DNA of 64,000 bases from Lachnospiraceae bacterium OF09-6 (GCA_003435055.1 QUMM01000008.1:35801-99800), one strand, 5' to 3'; shown: positions 28,693-38,509, numbered from the stretch's first letter. Notes: generated from the sequence alone by a model not told the origin. A program made the numbers and translations.

Positions 28693-29637
28693 TCAATTGA
28701 AATATACCAGATCATCTTCTGGTGCTTCTGCCGGCTCATAGCTGATACCGTACAGCACCGGGCCTTCTTCTCCGTAATCTTTCTGATATTCATAATGAAT
28801 CTTCGCCGTCAGATAGATCCACTGGCGTGTCTTCAGTTCACTGATAAAATCTGCCTTGCACAGATAGCCGATAAACCGGATATCATCTGCACAGCAGGTC
28901 ATGGCATTTCGTCCCGGAACCATCATACCTTCTGGCATTCTTCTGGACTTCATGACTTTTGCAAGAAATCGAACAGTCTTTCCCTCATAACGCTCCGGAT
29001 TGTCAGAAGCGTCCAGGAACCACAGACCATAGTCCATATCTTCGATATTGATCACATCAGCATTGAAGTCAAATGGCGGCACTTCAGCGCCCGGGTCGAT
29101 CGGTTCTCCGTCTTCTCCTTCAAAGTATACCATGGCTCTCGGATTCAGGCTGCGCACAGTTCTGCGATAAGAATGCAGATCCATGCTCTCATCACAGCGA
29201 TTGAAAATCACCATCTCGGTATACTGGAACATATTGCTGAACAGGCTTCTCATGTTATTCAGATAAACAGGGAACGTGATTCCATCCACCAGGGTAATAA
29301 CCTGTGCCAGTACCAGACGATCCATCTGCCCCCACTCAAATACCCATTTATAATCCCACATACCATTCATCTCGATAAAGATCTTCTTCGGTGTGTACTG
29401 ACGAATACAGTATTTCAGGAAATCTGTATTCATCTTTTCTTCCTCATCCACGGTAATCATAGTAATGTTGTTACCGCAGAGATCTTCGTTGTTATACTCT
29501 ACTTCGCCCTCTTCGCAGACGATCAGGAGACATCTCTGTCCTTCTGTAAAGTCTTCATCTGTCACGATATCCTGAAGGAAACTGGTCTTTCCGCTCTCCA
29601 GGAATCCTGTAATCATATATACTGGAATTTTTTGCAT
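28693..29637 (-). CDS. CobW/P47K-family GTPase
   Basis: 314 residues of the G3E (COG0523) family. Walker A GFLESGKTSFLQD at residues 11-23. The usual CxCC metal motif in the switch region is missing: the corresponding segment reads LIVCEEGEVEYNNEDLCG. The base-recognition motif is NRCD, in VIFNRCDESMDL. The C-terminal third (MVPGRNAMTCCADDIRFIGYLCKAD) resembles an OB-fold-like metal-responsive domain also found with YcgQ-type proteins. Probably a metal chaperone or sensor GTPase. Follows the His-rich GTPase gene by 76 bases. Confidence 0.82.
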   Translation of the reverse strand: MQKIPVYMITGFLESGKTSFLQDIVTDEDFTEGQRCLLIVCEEGEVEYNNEDLCGNNITMITVDEEEKMNTDFLKYCIRQYTPKKIFIEMNGMWDYKWVFEWGQMDRLVLAQVITLVDGITFPVYLNNMRSLFSNMFQYTEMVIFNRCDESMDLHSYRRTVRSLNPRAMVYFEGEDGEPIDPGAEVPPFDFNADVINIEDMDYGLWFLDASDNPERYEGKTVRFLAKVMKSRRMPEGMMVPGRNAMTCCADDIRFIGYLCKADFISELKTRQWIYLTAKIHYEYQKDYGEEGPVLYGISYEPAEAPEDDLVYFN

Positions 29638-29668
29638 GATTTTCTCTACTTTCTATCTCATATATTCA

Positions 29669-29698
29669 GCAATACCGGGAATATCTTCCCGGCATTGC
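29669..29698. other. strong hairpin between the two GTPase genes
   Basis: GCAATACCGGGAA (29669-29681) pairs with TTCCCGGCATTGC (29686-29698), 12 of 13 pairs plus a G-U-type mismatch, TATC loop. No T run follows on the minus strand, so it may mark a processing or stability element of the bicistronic transcript rather than a terminator. Confidence 0.5.
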
Positions 29699-29713
29699 AT
29701 TTCTCATCTATAT

Positions 29714-30928
29714 TTATTTCAGAAGAAACAGCTCTTCCAGCTTCTCTTCTTTTAATTTGGAACCGATCACACACAGTCTGCCTGTGTAATCTGCTGCTCC
29801 GGTACGGATCTCATATTCACCCGGTACCAGGTCAAAATGCATCCAGGTACCATCTGTGCAAGGAAGCATACCTTTGGCACGCAGCACCATACCCAGATCC
29901 TCTGCTTCATTCAGAGTCTTCAGAATATGTTCCAGCTCATCCCTGCTATATTTGCGCGGAGTCTCTTTGCCCCAGGAAGTAAATACTTCATCTGCATGAT
30001 GATGGTGATGATCATGGTCATGGTGATGTCCACAGCTGCAGACACCATTTTCATCATAATGATGTTCATGTTCGTGGTCATGATGATGTTCGTGTTCTTC
30101 ATGATCGTGGTCATGACCGCATCCACATTCGCCATCGTGATGATGTTCATGATGGTGTTCATGTTCTTCATGATCATGGTCGTGACCGCATCCACATTCA
30201 CCATCGTGATGATGTTCATGATGGTGTTCATGTTCTTCATGATCATGGTCATGGCCGCATCCACATTCGCCATCATGATGATGATGCTCATGTTCATGTT
30301 CTTCCATCAGTTCTTTAGCCAGGGAATGAGTTCCCTCAATTGCATCCAGGATCTGCTGACCGGTCAGTTCATCCCATGGTGTTGTGATAATCACCGCATT
30401 CGGGTTCTTCTCACGTACCAGTGCTGCAGCTTCCATCTGCTTTTCCTCTGTCATGCTCTGCGTTCTGCTTAAAATAATCGCTCCGGCATTTTCCACCTGA
30501 TTGTTATAGAACTCACCAAAGGTTCTCATATACATCTTGATCTTTGCAGCATTGGCTACTGTGATCAGACTGTTCACTTCCAGCTGTGCAGCTTCTGCTG
30601 CATCTTCCACTGCTTTTCTTACATCAGACAATTTGCCTACTCCGGATGGCTCGATGATAATACGATCCGGATGATATTTTTCTGTTACCTCTTTCAGTGC
30701 CTTACCAAAGTCACCTACCAGAGAGCAGCAGATACATCCTGAATTCATCTCTGTAATATTGATACCGGCTTCCTTCAGAAAACCGCCATCAATACCGATC
30801 TCACCAAATTCATTCTCGATCAGCACAACCTGCTGATTCGCATATACTTCCTTCAGCAGCTTCTTGATCAGTGTTGTCTTTCCTGCGCCCAAAAATCCTG
30901 AGATAATATCTACTTTTGTCATATTCAT
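29714..30928 (-). CDS. CobW-type GTPase with triplicated His/Cys-rich metal-binding region
   Basis: 404 residues. G3E GTPase domain: Walker A GFLGAGKTTLIKK (residues 12-24), metal motif GCICCSL (64-70), Walker B-like IIIEPSGVG, and SRTQ as the variant base-recognition loop. Between residues about 205 and 315 lies an array of three nearly identical units of about 24 residues, each with DGECGCGHDHDHEEHEHHH, ending in a variant CSCGHHHDHDHHHHH. The C-terminal CobW_C domain (LRAKGMLPCTDGTWMHFDLVPG) follows. Likely inserts or stores Zn2+, Ni2+ or Co2+ for client proteins; which metal is unknown. No zinc-dependent client is adjacent. Confidence 0.88.
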   Translation of the reverse strand: MNMTKVDIISGFLGAGKTTLIKKLLKEVYANQQVVLIENEFGEIGIDGGFLKEAGINITEMNSGCICCSLVGDFGKALKEVTEKYHPDRIIIEPSGVGKLSDVRKAVEDAAEAAQLEVNSLITVANAAKIKMYMRTFGEFYNNQVENAGAIILSRTQSMTEEKQMEAAALVREKNPNAVIITTPWDELTGQQILDAIEGTHSLAKELMEEHEHEHHHHDGECGCGHDHDHEEHEHHHEHHHDGECGCGHDHDHEEHEHHHEHHHDGECGCGHDHDHEEHEHHHDHEHEHHYDENGVCSCGHHHDHDHHHHHADEVFTSWGKETPRKYSRDELEHILKTLNEAEDLGMVLRAKGMLPCTDGTWMHFDLVPGEYEIRTGAADYTGRLCVIGSKLKEEKLEELFLLK

Positions 30929-31006
30929 TCCTTCTTTCTATTCAAACCCAACCCGACTGACGATGTCAGGCGAGTTGCTTCCCACTAATCTGATATTATA
31001 AGCAAA

Positions 31007-32124
31007 TCACCTGCTTCTGTCAACTTTCGCCCTTGCAGCAAGCATTCCCATCAGCTCATGAAATCCTGCTGCCGGGAAATGATTCATCTGTTCTTCCATG
31101 CAGTTCAGATTCGGATCAGAATGCTCTAGTTCTCTGGAATAACGACAGGCCAGTGTGACACGTTCGTCAAAAGAAAGTGCTTCGCCCTTCTGTGCTCCTG
31201 CTGCCCGGACCAGTTCTTCCCAGATGAGGGTACTGACAATCGCCATCTTCACCTTGGCCTGCGCATCTGTGTCATAGACTGCTCCGCAAAAATACGTATA
31301 CAGATAATATACCACCATCTGCTCGATTTCATGCTCTGGAATAACACCTGAATGCTTTGTTTCTGCACAGCGCTTCCAGATCTGCAGATCTTTTTCCAGG
31401 CTGGATCCAGTACTTCAAAACGCTCCGGCACACACAGTAATGCATCTGCTTCTCCTGGTTCAGAGGTAGACAATATCTTCTGCTGCAGCCGCTTCTGCGC
31501 CTTTGCCCCCCGATAACGTTCCAATACCGTCTCGATCTCAAAGATCTTTTCTGCCCGGATCCGATTCTGTACATCATTCCCCAGTGCCAGTACTTCTGCC
31601 ATCCGCAGATGCACCGGAATCGTCCGATCCTGCAGCATCCCGATCATCACCCCTCTGGTATCCTGCAAAGCAGAATACAGGAAAAAGTCAAACTCCTCTT
31701 CTTCCTCTTCTCTGTCGTCTTCCGCCGTACGCATGGTCACTGGTTCTTTTTTCCCAAGAATCATCTCCGCCACCGCCGGACAAGACAAGGACAGGGTAAT
31801 CTCCCGTTCATTTTCGAACTCTTCGATATGTCTCGGATACTTCCGGCATGTGGAACACATCATCTCCGGTCCCGCCTCGATATGCATGTCACAGAGATTC
31901 TCATCATTGAGAAAAGCGCATCTGCGATCTCCATACTGTAAAAAAGTCTCTTCTTTCCAGTTCACCGAATTACGGATACGGTTGCCAAAACTGCCCTTTG
32001 CTTTTCGATATCTCTTCAGTGACTTCTGATCAATCACAATCTGCCATCCTGCACAGCAGGTCGCAGGGCATTTGTCTGCCAGACACTGAAACTTCTTATA
32101 ATAATCCGGAACAGTATATCTCAT
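31007..32124 (-). pseudogene. FliB/YkgJ-like cysteine-cluster protein (flagellin lysine-N-methylase family), frameshifted
   Basis: The N-terminal part has the Cys cluster FQCLADKCPATCCAGWQI (residues 12-29) and a second one, CAFLNDENLCDMH and MMCSTCRKYPRH, typical of proteins annotated as flagellin lysine-N-methylase. The C-terminal frame (31007-31318) supplies MVVYYLYTYFCGAVYDTD. Adding one base near 31390, at an A5 run, joins them as KKDLQIWKRCAETKHSGVI, giving about 370 residues. No flagellar genes are in view, so the methylase name is only a family label. It follows the HAD gene by 11 bases and is probably co-transcribed. Confidence 0.75.
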
Positions 32125-32135
32125 CTTCTCACTCC

Positions 32136-32921
32136 CTATAACAGTGTCTTCAACACATGCAATACACTGTCCGCTTCCGCCGGCAGCACATACTTACTGA
32201 CCTCTTTTACCTCTTCTCTGGCCTCTGCCACTGCATAGCTCTCTCCGGCACACTTCAGCATACTGATATCATTGTTATTATCTCCAAATGCCATGGTCTC
32301 CTCTGCTGTCACGCCCAGACGTTCCTGCAATTCCTTTAAGGCATTTCCTTTCTCGGATCCCAATGCCGTGAAATCAATCCAGTGCTCTCCGGCTGCAGTC
32401 ACCAGTGCCCGGCCGGCGAACTTTTCGATTGCCGGCTGCGCCGCCTGCGCTGCATCCTGATTTTTGACAAAAGCAGAGATCTTCACCAGTCTGTCTTTCT
32501 TTTCCAGAATATCTTCCACTTCTTCTATAGAAAGCCGATATCCTTCTCTCAGCCAGCGAAGTATCTCCGGATCTTTACTGTCTGTATAATCTCCATCCGG
32601 TGCAGTGACGAGAGAAAAAGTATCTTTCATTGTTCTGATATAAGTAATGATCTCCTCTGCCATTTCCGGTGCAAATGCACGGCAGGCCAGTACATCCTGC
32701 CGATATTTTACATACCCTCCATTATTGGAAATAAAGTACACATCATCCAGCACCGGCCGAAATACCCTCCGCACGCTGTTCATCTGGCGTCCACTGGCTG
32801 CTGCAAATACAATTCCTTTCTCCTTCAGTCTCCGGATCACATCATATAATTCCGGATTCATATCTGAGCTGCCCTCCGGCAGCAAAGTGCCATCCACATC
32901 CGATGCTACTAATTTAATCAT
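32136..32921 (-). CDS. Cof-type HAD-superfamily phosphatase
   Basis: 261 residues with all HAD motifs: DVDGTLL (residues 8-14), the AASGR motif II Ser, the conserved Lys region and MAFGDNNNDISML (motif IV, near 212). The cap is of the C2B type. Such enzymes dephosphorylate sugar phosphates, FMN or PLP; specificity cannot be read from sequence. Start behind AAAAAGGAG. Confidence 0.9.
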   Translation of the reverse strand: MIKLVASDVDGTLLPEGSSDMNPELYDVIRRLKEKGIVFAAASGRQMNSVRRVFRPVLDDVYFISNNGGYVKYRQDVLACRAFAPEMAEEIITYIRTMKDTFSLVTAPDGDYTDSKDPEILRWLREGYRLSIEEVEDILEKKDRLVKISAFVKNQDAAQAAQPAIEKFAGRALVTAAGEHWIDFTALGSEKGNALKELQERLGVTAEETMAFGDNNNDISMLKCAGESYAVAEAREEVKEVSKYVLPAEADSVLHVLKTLL

Positions 32922-32950
32922 TCTTTTCTCCTTTTTTACTCTTCCCCATG

Positions 32951-33840
32951 CTATTCTTTTTCCTGAAGCTCCTGCACACAGCCAAGGAACTTCTCTGCCA
33001 GCCCTTCCAGAGACCGGTTCTTGTCCCAGACCAGTACATAATCTGCCTGATGGCCCGGATTCACAATCGTTTTCGTCACTACCTGTGTATGAGTCATGCC
33101 AAAGTCCATCGTCGCCGGGAAAATCGCAATCCCGACTTTTGCCTTCACCAGTGCAAAGGCATTCATATAGTTGCTGATCTCACAGAGTATCTTTGGTTCT
33201 TCTTCAATCTTTTCAAACCATCCACGTATCTCTTTCGCTCTGGACTTTCTGGATGGGATAATCAACGGCTCTCCAGCCAGATCACTCAGCGACACAAAAT
33301 CCCCTGGTGCCTTGGCCAGCGATGATCATGAGGTATCAATGCCGCCCATGGTTCTGACCCTACCGGAATTCCCTCCCAGCGCTCTGTATCATAGGGTGCA
33401 GCAATCACTGCCAGATCACACAATCCCTTCGACAGTCTGCTGATGACATCATCACTGCTGCCGTTCCAGAGATTATATTGTACTTCCGGATAACGACAGG
33501 AAAATTCTGCCACCCACCGGGAGATCATCTTTGGTGCACTTCCTTCTACTGTGCCCAGATACAGGGTTCCGGTTACTCCTTTTCCAAAGGCACGGATCTC
33601 ATCCTCCGTCTTCTCTACCAGTGTTACGATCTGATCCCCACGATGAAGCAGGAGCTGACCGACTTCTGTAAGCTGTAGCTTTTTCTTTTTCCGTTCAAAC
33701 AGTTCTACTCCCAGTTCCTCCTCCAGCTGATGAATCTGTCTGGACAGCGGTGGCTGTGCAATATGCAGATTCTCCGCAGCTCTCGTAATATTCAGTTCCC
33801 GTGCTGCTTCCATAAAATACCGAATTGATCGAATGTCCAT
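32951..33840 (-). pseudogene. LysR-family transcriptional regulator, frameshifted
   Basis: The N-terminal reading (33286-33840) holds the winged helix (RYFMEAARELNITRAAENLHIAQPPLSRQI) and most of the sensor domain; the C-terminal reading (32951-33295) begins SLSDLAGEPLIIPSRKS. One added base near 33319 (CGC CTG for CGCTG) joins them as HDHRLAKAPGDFVSLSDLAGEP. The total of about 296 residues is normal for LysR proteins. It is not divergent from any obvious target, so regulon unknown. Confidence 0.85.
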
Positions 33841-33919
33841 TTTTTCACCTTTCGTCAGGATTGCCCTATCTCAAATGTGCACTTGTCTTTTGCCAGTATA
33901 CAATACTTTTTTTCTCGTG

Positions 33920-34040
33920 TCATCCCATCTTTGTTCTTTTCACCCGCTCTGCTGATGCATCGATTCGCTTTTCGCTGATCCTTCCATCCTTCACAGCCTG
34001 AAGAACGGCCGTATAAGCTTCTGGTTTTCTGCCAGTATAA
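33920..34040 (-). pseudogene. C-terminal remnant of a family 3 glycoside hydrolase (NagZ-like)
   Basis: About 40 codons read RKPEAYTAVLQAVKDGRISE, then KRIDASAERVKRTKMG and a stop at 33920-33922. This is the conserved C-terminal helix pair of NagZ/GH3 beta-N-acetylhexosaminidases (AVxxGxISexRIDxSxxRI). The rest of the gene is gone: the fragment begins at the terminator of the NlpC/P60 gene. A deletion here has probably removed the gene body. Confidence 0.5.
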
Positions 34041-34082
34041 CACAAAACACTCCAGAAAGGTAAAGCCCTCCAGGAGTGTTCC
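34041..34082 (-). terminator. terminator of the NlpC/P60 gene
   Basis: AACACTCC (34046-34053) and GGAGTGTT (34073-34080), followed on the minus strand by TTTTGTGTT. Confidence 0.65.
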
Positions 34083-34107
34083 GATGAATTTTTATTCTAT
34101 TTTTATC

Positions 34108-35511
34108 TTACCAGTATCTTGCTGCGCATACCGGTGTATCATAGTTATAATTGGAAATAATGATTCCCTGTGATTCTGTTGCTGCATGGACGATCTGTCC
34201 ACCACCTATGTACAGAGCCACATGGCTGATTCCGCTTCCATCTGAATAGAAGAGAAGATCACCCGGCTGAATATCGCTGATCGCTACGGATGTTCCGCCG
34301 TATGACTGATCCGCTGCTGTACGGGCAAGCCCTATACCGAAATTTGCCATAACAGACATCGTAAATCCAGAACAGTCCGTTCCATTCGTCAGGCTGGTTC
34401 CTCCATAGACATATGGATTACCTACGAACTGTACCGCATAATCTGCGATCTGCTGTCCCAGGGAACTGTCACTGGCAGAGCTGTCTATGGTAGTGTCCGT
34501 GCCAGTATTTCCATTATCATAAGACGTATCCGTTCCAGTACTTCCATTATCATAGGATGTGTCCGTTCCAGTACTTCCGTTGTCATAAGACGTATCTGTT
34601 CCGGTACTTCCATTGTCATAAGAAGTATCTGTGCTGGTACTTCCATTGTCATAAGACGTATCGGTGCTGGCGCTTCCATCATCATAAGACGTATCTGTGC
34701 TGGTACTTCCATTGTCATAAGACGTATCGGTGCTGGCACTTCCATTGTCATAAGAAGTATCCGTGCTGGTACTTCCATCATCATAAGACGTATCTGTGCT
34801 GGCGCTTCCATCATCATAAGACGTATCTGTGCTGACGCTTTCCTCAATGTAAGAGATATCCTCGCTGACTTCTTCCCCACTGTCAGCAGCTTCTTCATAA
34901 GAAGCTTCTTCTGCTGCCTGAGCCTTTGCTTCTTCTGCACGACGCATAGCCTCTTCTCTGGCTGCTTCTTCCTCCAAAGTCACAGCAGTAGGATAATAAG
35001 TCTTATATTCACAGTAGTCTGGATGGATAAATCCATATACATCATTTCCCAGTGCTACCGTTGCCCAGTCACCACTGGTATCGACTACCTCCAGCTCCTG
35101 TGACTGCTCTGCCACATCAATGACATCTGACTCCTCAGAAGGAGTAGTCCTGATATTCAATGCTTCTGCGTTGACAACCGCCACATTATATGCAACCTGA
35201 TCGGCAATCTCCTTCGCCTGTTCTCCGGTTGCGAAATACTCCGCCTTCACATATCCTTCGGCATTACCGGATTTGATCTTATACCATCCGTTGTCCTCTG
35301 TTTCTTCTACAGTCGCTGATCCGTCATTATACAGCTTGGCTACTACCTCACTGTTCTCATCTGCTTCGGAACGAACATTGATATATTCCTCACACTGTGC
35401 AAAAATAAGCTCCCCTTTTTCTGCATCAGCTGCGCCAACTGCGCCCGCCATATTCATGGTAAAACCTGCTGCCAGGATACATGATGTAATCCAAAATCTC
35501 TTCTTATGCAT
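34108..35511 (-). CDS. secreted NlpC/P60 endopeptidase with SH3 domains and Asp/Ser/Thr repeat linker
   Basis: 467 residues from the start at 35511 (AGGAGG upstream). Signal peptide (MHKKRFWITSCILAAGFTMNM), two bacterial SH3 domains (near residues 35-95 and 115-180), an Ala/Glu helical stretch, a Ser/Thr/Asp repeat array (TDTSYDNGSTS units), and a C-terminal NlpC/P60 domain with catalytic Cys in TDCSGFTMSV, His in ISHVALYIGGG and the third residue His in QIVHAATES. It cleaves peptide stems of peptidoglycan, probably gamma-D-Glu-diamino-acid bonds, during growth or division. Confidence 0.9.
   Translation of the reverse strand: MHKKRFWITSCILAAGFTMNMAGAVGAADAEKGELIFAQCEEYINVRSEADENSEVVAKLYNDGSATVEETEDNGWYKIKSGNAEGYVKAEYFATGEQAKEIADQVAYNVAVVNAEALNIRTTPSEESDVIDVAEQSQELEVVDTSGDWATVALGNDVYGFIHPDYCEYKTYYPTAVTLEEEAAREEAMRRAEEAKAQAAEEASYEEAADSGEEVSEDISYIEESVSTDTSYDDGSASTDTSYDDGSTSTDTSYDNGSASTDTSYDNGSTSTDTSYDDGSASTDTSYDNGSTSTDTSYDNGSTGTDTSYDNGSTGTDTSYDNGSTGTDTSYDNGNTGTDTTIDSSASDSSLGQQIADYAVQFVGNPYVYGGTSLTNGTDCSGFTMSVMANFGIGLARTAADQSYGGTSVAISDIQPGDLLFYSDGSGISHVALYIGGGQIVHAATESQGIIISNYNYDTPVCAARYW
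34498..34846 (-). repeat. 33-bp minisatellite in the NlpC/P60 gene
   Basis: Ten in-frame copies of an 11-residue unit TDTSYD[D/N]GS[A/T][S/G] plus a partial eleventh. Third-base changes distinguish older copies (SAS/STS type) from the newer, nearly identical STG type at the C-terminal end, so the array has grown there. Confidence 0.85.
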
Positions 35512-35713
35512 ACTTTTCCTCCTTCTGCATATCTTATATCTGTTCAGTGTCCTCACAGAACAATGGGTTCTGAACAGTCACAACTGCATTTAAACAGTCA
35601 TCCTCATGTACAGGTTACATTTTAATGAACAAATGTGAACAGGTTATGTTATGTTCCTTAAAGAATTTTTGGGGGTTCTTAAGATTTTCTGAAGACAAGC
35701 TTACTATTGCAGA

Positions 35714-35822
35714 AAAAATCGAACCCATATGGATTCGATTTTTCGATACCCTGTGAGTCATCAAGCCATGAAGCCTCTCTTGTGCAGGCACATCGTGGCT
35801 TCTGGCTTTTGACCCTGGTATC
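35714..35822 (-). promoter_or_regulatory. structured element plus terminator upstream of the NlpC/P60 gene
   Basis: Read on the minus strand, 35822 to 35745 forms a long interrupted hairpin: GATACC/GGTATC, GTCA/TGAC, AGCC/GGCT and a second AGCC/GGCT, closing on a loop of about 20 bases. It is followed directly by a perfect terminator, AAAAATCGAA (35714-35723) with TTCGATTTTT (35734-35743). An aptamer-plus-terminator layout in the leader of the wall-hydrolase gene (start 35511) is possible. The ydaO/c-di-AMP riboswitch consensus was looked for and not seen. It could instead be the tail of a separate small RNA. Confidence 0.4.
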
Positions 35823-35904
35823 ACATATCATATTTCATTAAAAGGGAGGGGTTTAAAAACTTGAAAAAAAACTTGTTAACAGTTACATCTATGGTTAACG
35901 GATT

Positions 35905-37289
35905 TTAGAAGAAATATCCAAATCCAGTAGCCTTTCTTCCAGGCTGTGTTTCGCTCTGATCCGGGCTCTGCATCCAGTCACCATTGTCTAACTGGCCATC
36001 CTGGTACTCTTCTGTACTTTCTTCATCAGATGAGCTGTCAGAAGAACTGTCTGTGTTCTCCTTTGCCTGCAATGTAACGGAGATTACCTGTTCCTGATAT
36101 CCATTGTCACCGGCTCTCTTCACTGTTACATCAACTGTCTCACCAGCTTCATAGTACTGGATTCTGTCAAGCAATTCACTCATAGAGCTTACGGTTGTCT
36201 TATCCAGTTTGGTAATGATATCACCCTGTTTGATACCGGCTTCTGCTGCTGCACTGCCATCTGTTACTTCATATACATAAGCACCTGCAGGGATATTGTA
36301 CATCTGTCTTGCTTCTTCTGATACATTGGTGACACGAACACCAAGGGCGCCTGCTTTATCTGCATCGGCTTTTGTTCTGGTGGTCTGATTCATCAGATCC
36401 TCGATAACAGATTTTGCTGTATTAATCGGGATCGCATAACCCATACCCTCTACACCGGTGCTGGATGCTTTTGCAGAGTTGATACCAATCAGACATCCAT
36501 TTTCATCCAGAAGTGCTCCACCACTGTTACCAAAGTTGATTGCTGCATCTGTCTGAATCATATTCTGTGTAATCTCACCATTCTCTGTGGAAAGAGTAAC
36601 TTCACGATTCAGTGCACTGACAATACCAAATGTTACAGACTGTCCATATCCAAGGGCATTACCAATGGCGATTGACCAGTCACCAACATTTACCTGATCA
36701 GAATCACCGATCTCGATGACTTTAATCTGATCCATAACATCCTGTGGGATATCTTCCAGTTTGACTGCAACTACTGCCAGATCCAGAGAAGAATCAGTTC
36801 CCTTTACCTGTGCGGTAACCATCTTATCCTCTTCATTCTCAGTGTCTGCGCTAAAGAGAACGGTCAGCTGATCTGCATTCTGTACTACGTGGTTATTCGT
36901 AGCGATCAGAAGTTCTGTATCACTTTTACCAACGATGATACCTGAACCTGTGCTCTCGCTGTCCTGCTCGTATTCCTGTCCCCAGAACTGAATGGTCTCT
37001 TTACTCTGGTTCGTGATAGCTACGATAGAAGGCATTGCATTCTGGGCAATCGCTTTTACATTCGGCAGATAACTGGTATCTGTAGATGTCGCATCTGCTT
37101 CTGTAGAAGTGTCTGCTCCAAGTGTAATACCACTATCGGTGCTGGCTCTGTCTCAGTCTCAGTAGACTCCTCGGCCTGTACACCTGCCATTCTCTCATTA
37201 TATGTGTTTACTCCAATTGCTGTACCAGCTGTTCCTGTAATGGTAATCACTGCAAGAGCGATACCTAATTTTTTCGCTTTATTCATCAT
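35905..37289 (-). pseudogene. HtrA/DegP-like trypsin-type protease with PDZ domain, frameshifted
   Basis: The N-terminal frame (37056-37289) has an uncleaved signal anchor (KKLGIALAVITITGTAGTAIGV) and Glu/Thr linker; the main frame (35905-37035) has the protease domain with His in ATNNHVVQNAD, Asp in SSLDLAVVAV and Ser in NFGNSGGALLDENG, then a PDZ domain (GALGVRVTNVSEEARQMY to GDNGYQEQ) and a Ser/Asp/Glu-rich tail. One extra base near 37146 (GAG GCC for GAGCC) restores TEASTDSGITLGADTSTE. Full length about 461 residues, anchored in the membrane and acting on misfolded exported proteins. Start behind AAGGAGG. Confidence 0.87.
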
Positions 37290-37429
37290 CCATACCTCCT
37301 TATGGTTTCTGTCGTTATTTCAAGAAGATCGATGTTCTGATCTCTTATCTCTCTTCCTTGTTTCTGAAACTAATATTAATGGAAATATGTGTTTAATTTG
37401 TGAAAACAATGCAAACAAACCGTGTTTTT

Positions 37430-38122
37430 TTAGTAGATTCCTGCATACAATGCCGACAGCACTACGGTAATAATTCCAGATACTGCAATGGATAAGCTGC
37501 TCATTGCACCCTCGATTTCTCCCATTTCCATGGCTTTTGCAGTTCCAATAGCGTGAGAAGCAGATCCGATTCCGATTCCTTTTGCAATCGGATCCGTGAT
37601 GTGAAACAGCTTGCAGACGTATTCTGCAATGATATTTCCCACGATTCCTGTAATGATAATGACCGCTACCGTAATAGTTACAAATCCACCCAGTTCTTCA
37701 GAAACGCCCATTCCGATGGCTGTCGTAATAGACTTCGGAAGCAGGGTGACGTACTGATCATGGGAAAAATGAAAAATCATTGCCAGAACCAGTACACAGG
37801 TGACACTGGTCAATGCACCAGACAAAATGCCGGCAACAATCGCTACTACATTTTTCTTCAGCAGTTCTACCTGTTCATACAGCGGCACCGCCAGACAGAC
37901 CGTCGCCGGTGTCAGCAGATAGCTTAAATATTTTGCTCCATCATAATAGGTATCATAATCAATGTGACAGGCCAGAAGAATGGCAATCACTGCCACGATC
38001 GAGAACAGCAGTGGATTGATCAGAGAGATCTTTGTCTTTTTCCGCAGCCATCCTCCCAGTTCATAGGTTACGCAACTGACCAACACCCCAAAAAACAGGG
38101 ATTCCAGCATAACATCATTCAT
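37430..38122 (-). CDS. lrgB: antiholin-like protein LrgB
   Basis: 230 residues with about seven membrane segments and the LrgB/YohK family sequence ([20 protein letters not shown] near residue 128; [22 protein letters not shown] near residue 188). With LrgA it forms a holin/antiholin-like pair that affects murein hydrolase export, or pyruvate uptake in some Firmicutes. Overlaps lrgA by 8 bases. Confidence 0.9.
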   Translation of the reverse strand: MNDVMLESLFFGVLVSCVTYELGGWLRKKTKISLINPLLFSIVAVIAILLACHIDYDTYYDGAKYLSYLLTPATVCLAVPLYEQVELLKKNVVAIVAGILSGALTSVTCVLVLAMIFHFSHDQYVTLLPKSITTAIGMGVSEELGGFVTITVAVIIITGIVGNIIAEYVCKLFHITDPIAKGIGIGSASHAIGTAKAMEMGEIEGAMSSLSIAVSGIITVVLSALYAGIY

Positions 38123-38489
38123 CTTTTGTTTCTCCTTTCCTGTTGGCAGAACGTTTCAGAACCAGTTCTGTCACTTTTCCTGACACACCCATAACCAGCA
38201 CAGTGGATACCAGAATGATCACAACTACTTCCACCAGCATGCTGCTTAAGTCTCCCCAGGATTCCATCAATCCGACTCCGGCCGGGATAAACATCAACGG
38301 CATAATTTCAATCAAAAATACCGCTGTTTCTTTTACTGCATCCAGCTTCAGGATACCGGTCTCCAGCAGAATAAAGAGAATCACCAGTCCGTAAATACTG
38401 GCCGGCACCGGAAGAGGAATGACATATTTCAGCAGTTCTCCCACAAAGGATACCAGCAAAATGATCATAAATTGTCTGAGATACTTCAT
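38115..38489 (-). CDS. lrgA: holin-like protein LrgA/CidA
   Basis: 124 residues, four membrane segments, family motif KYVIPLPVPASIYGLVILFILLETG split over residues 21-46, ending in a charged tail. First gene of the lrgAB pair. CidA and LrgA cannot be told apart from sequence alone. Confidence 0.88.
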   Translation of the reverse strand: MKYLRQFMIILLVSFVGELLKYVIPLPVPASIYGLVILFILLETGILKLDAVKETAVFLIEIMPLMFIPAGVGLMESWGDLSSMLVEVVVIILVSTVLVMGVSGKVTELVLKRSANRKGETKDE

Positions 38490-38509
38490 ATTATATTACT
38501 TCCTTTCCA

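Noticed and set aside
28669..29982. 437-codon plus-strand frame opposite the CobW-type genes
   Set aside because: Antisense shadow rich in His/Ile/Cys, without a start site.
34498..34846. CRISPR-like regular repeat spacing
   Set aside because: Units are contiguous, in frame and code for the Asp/Ser/Thr linker; no spacers and no cas genes.
35615..35824. 69-codon minus-strand frame over the structured element
   Set aside because: It only reads through the hairpins and terminator; no ribosome site.
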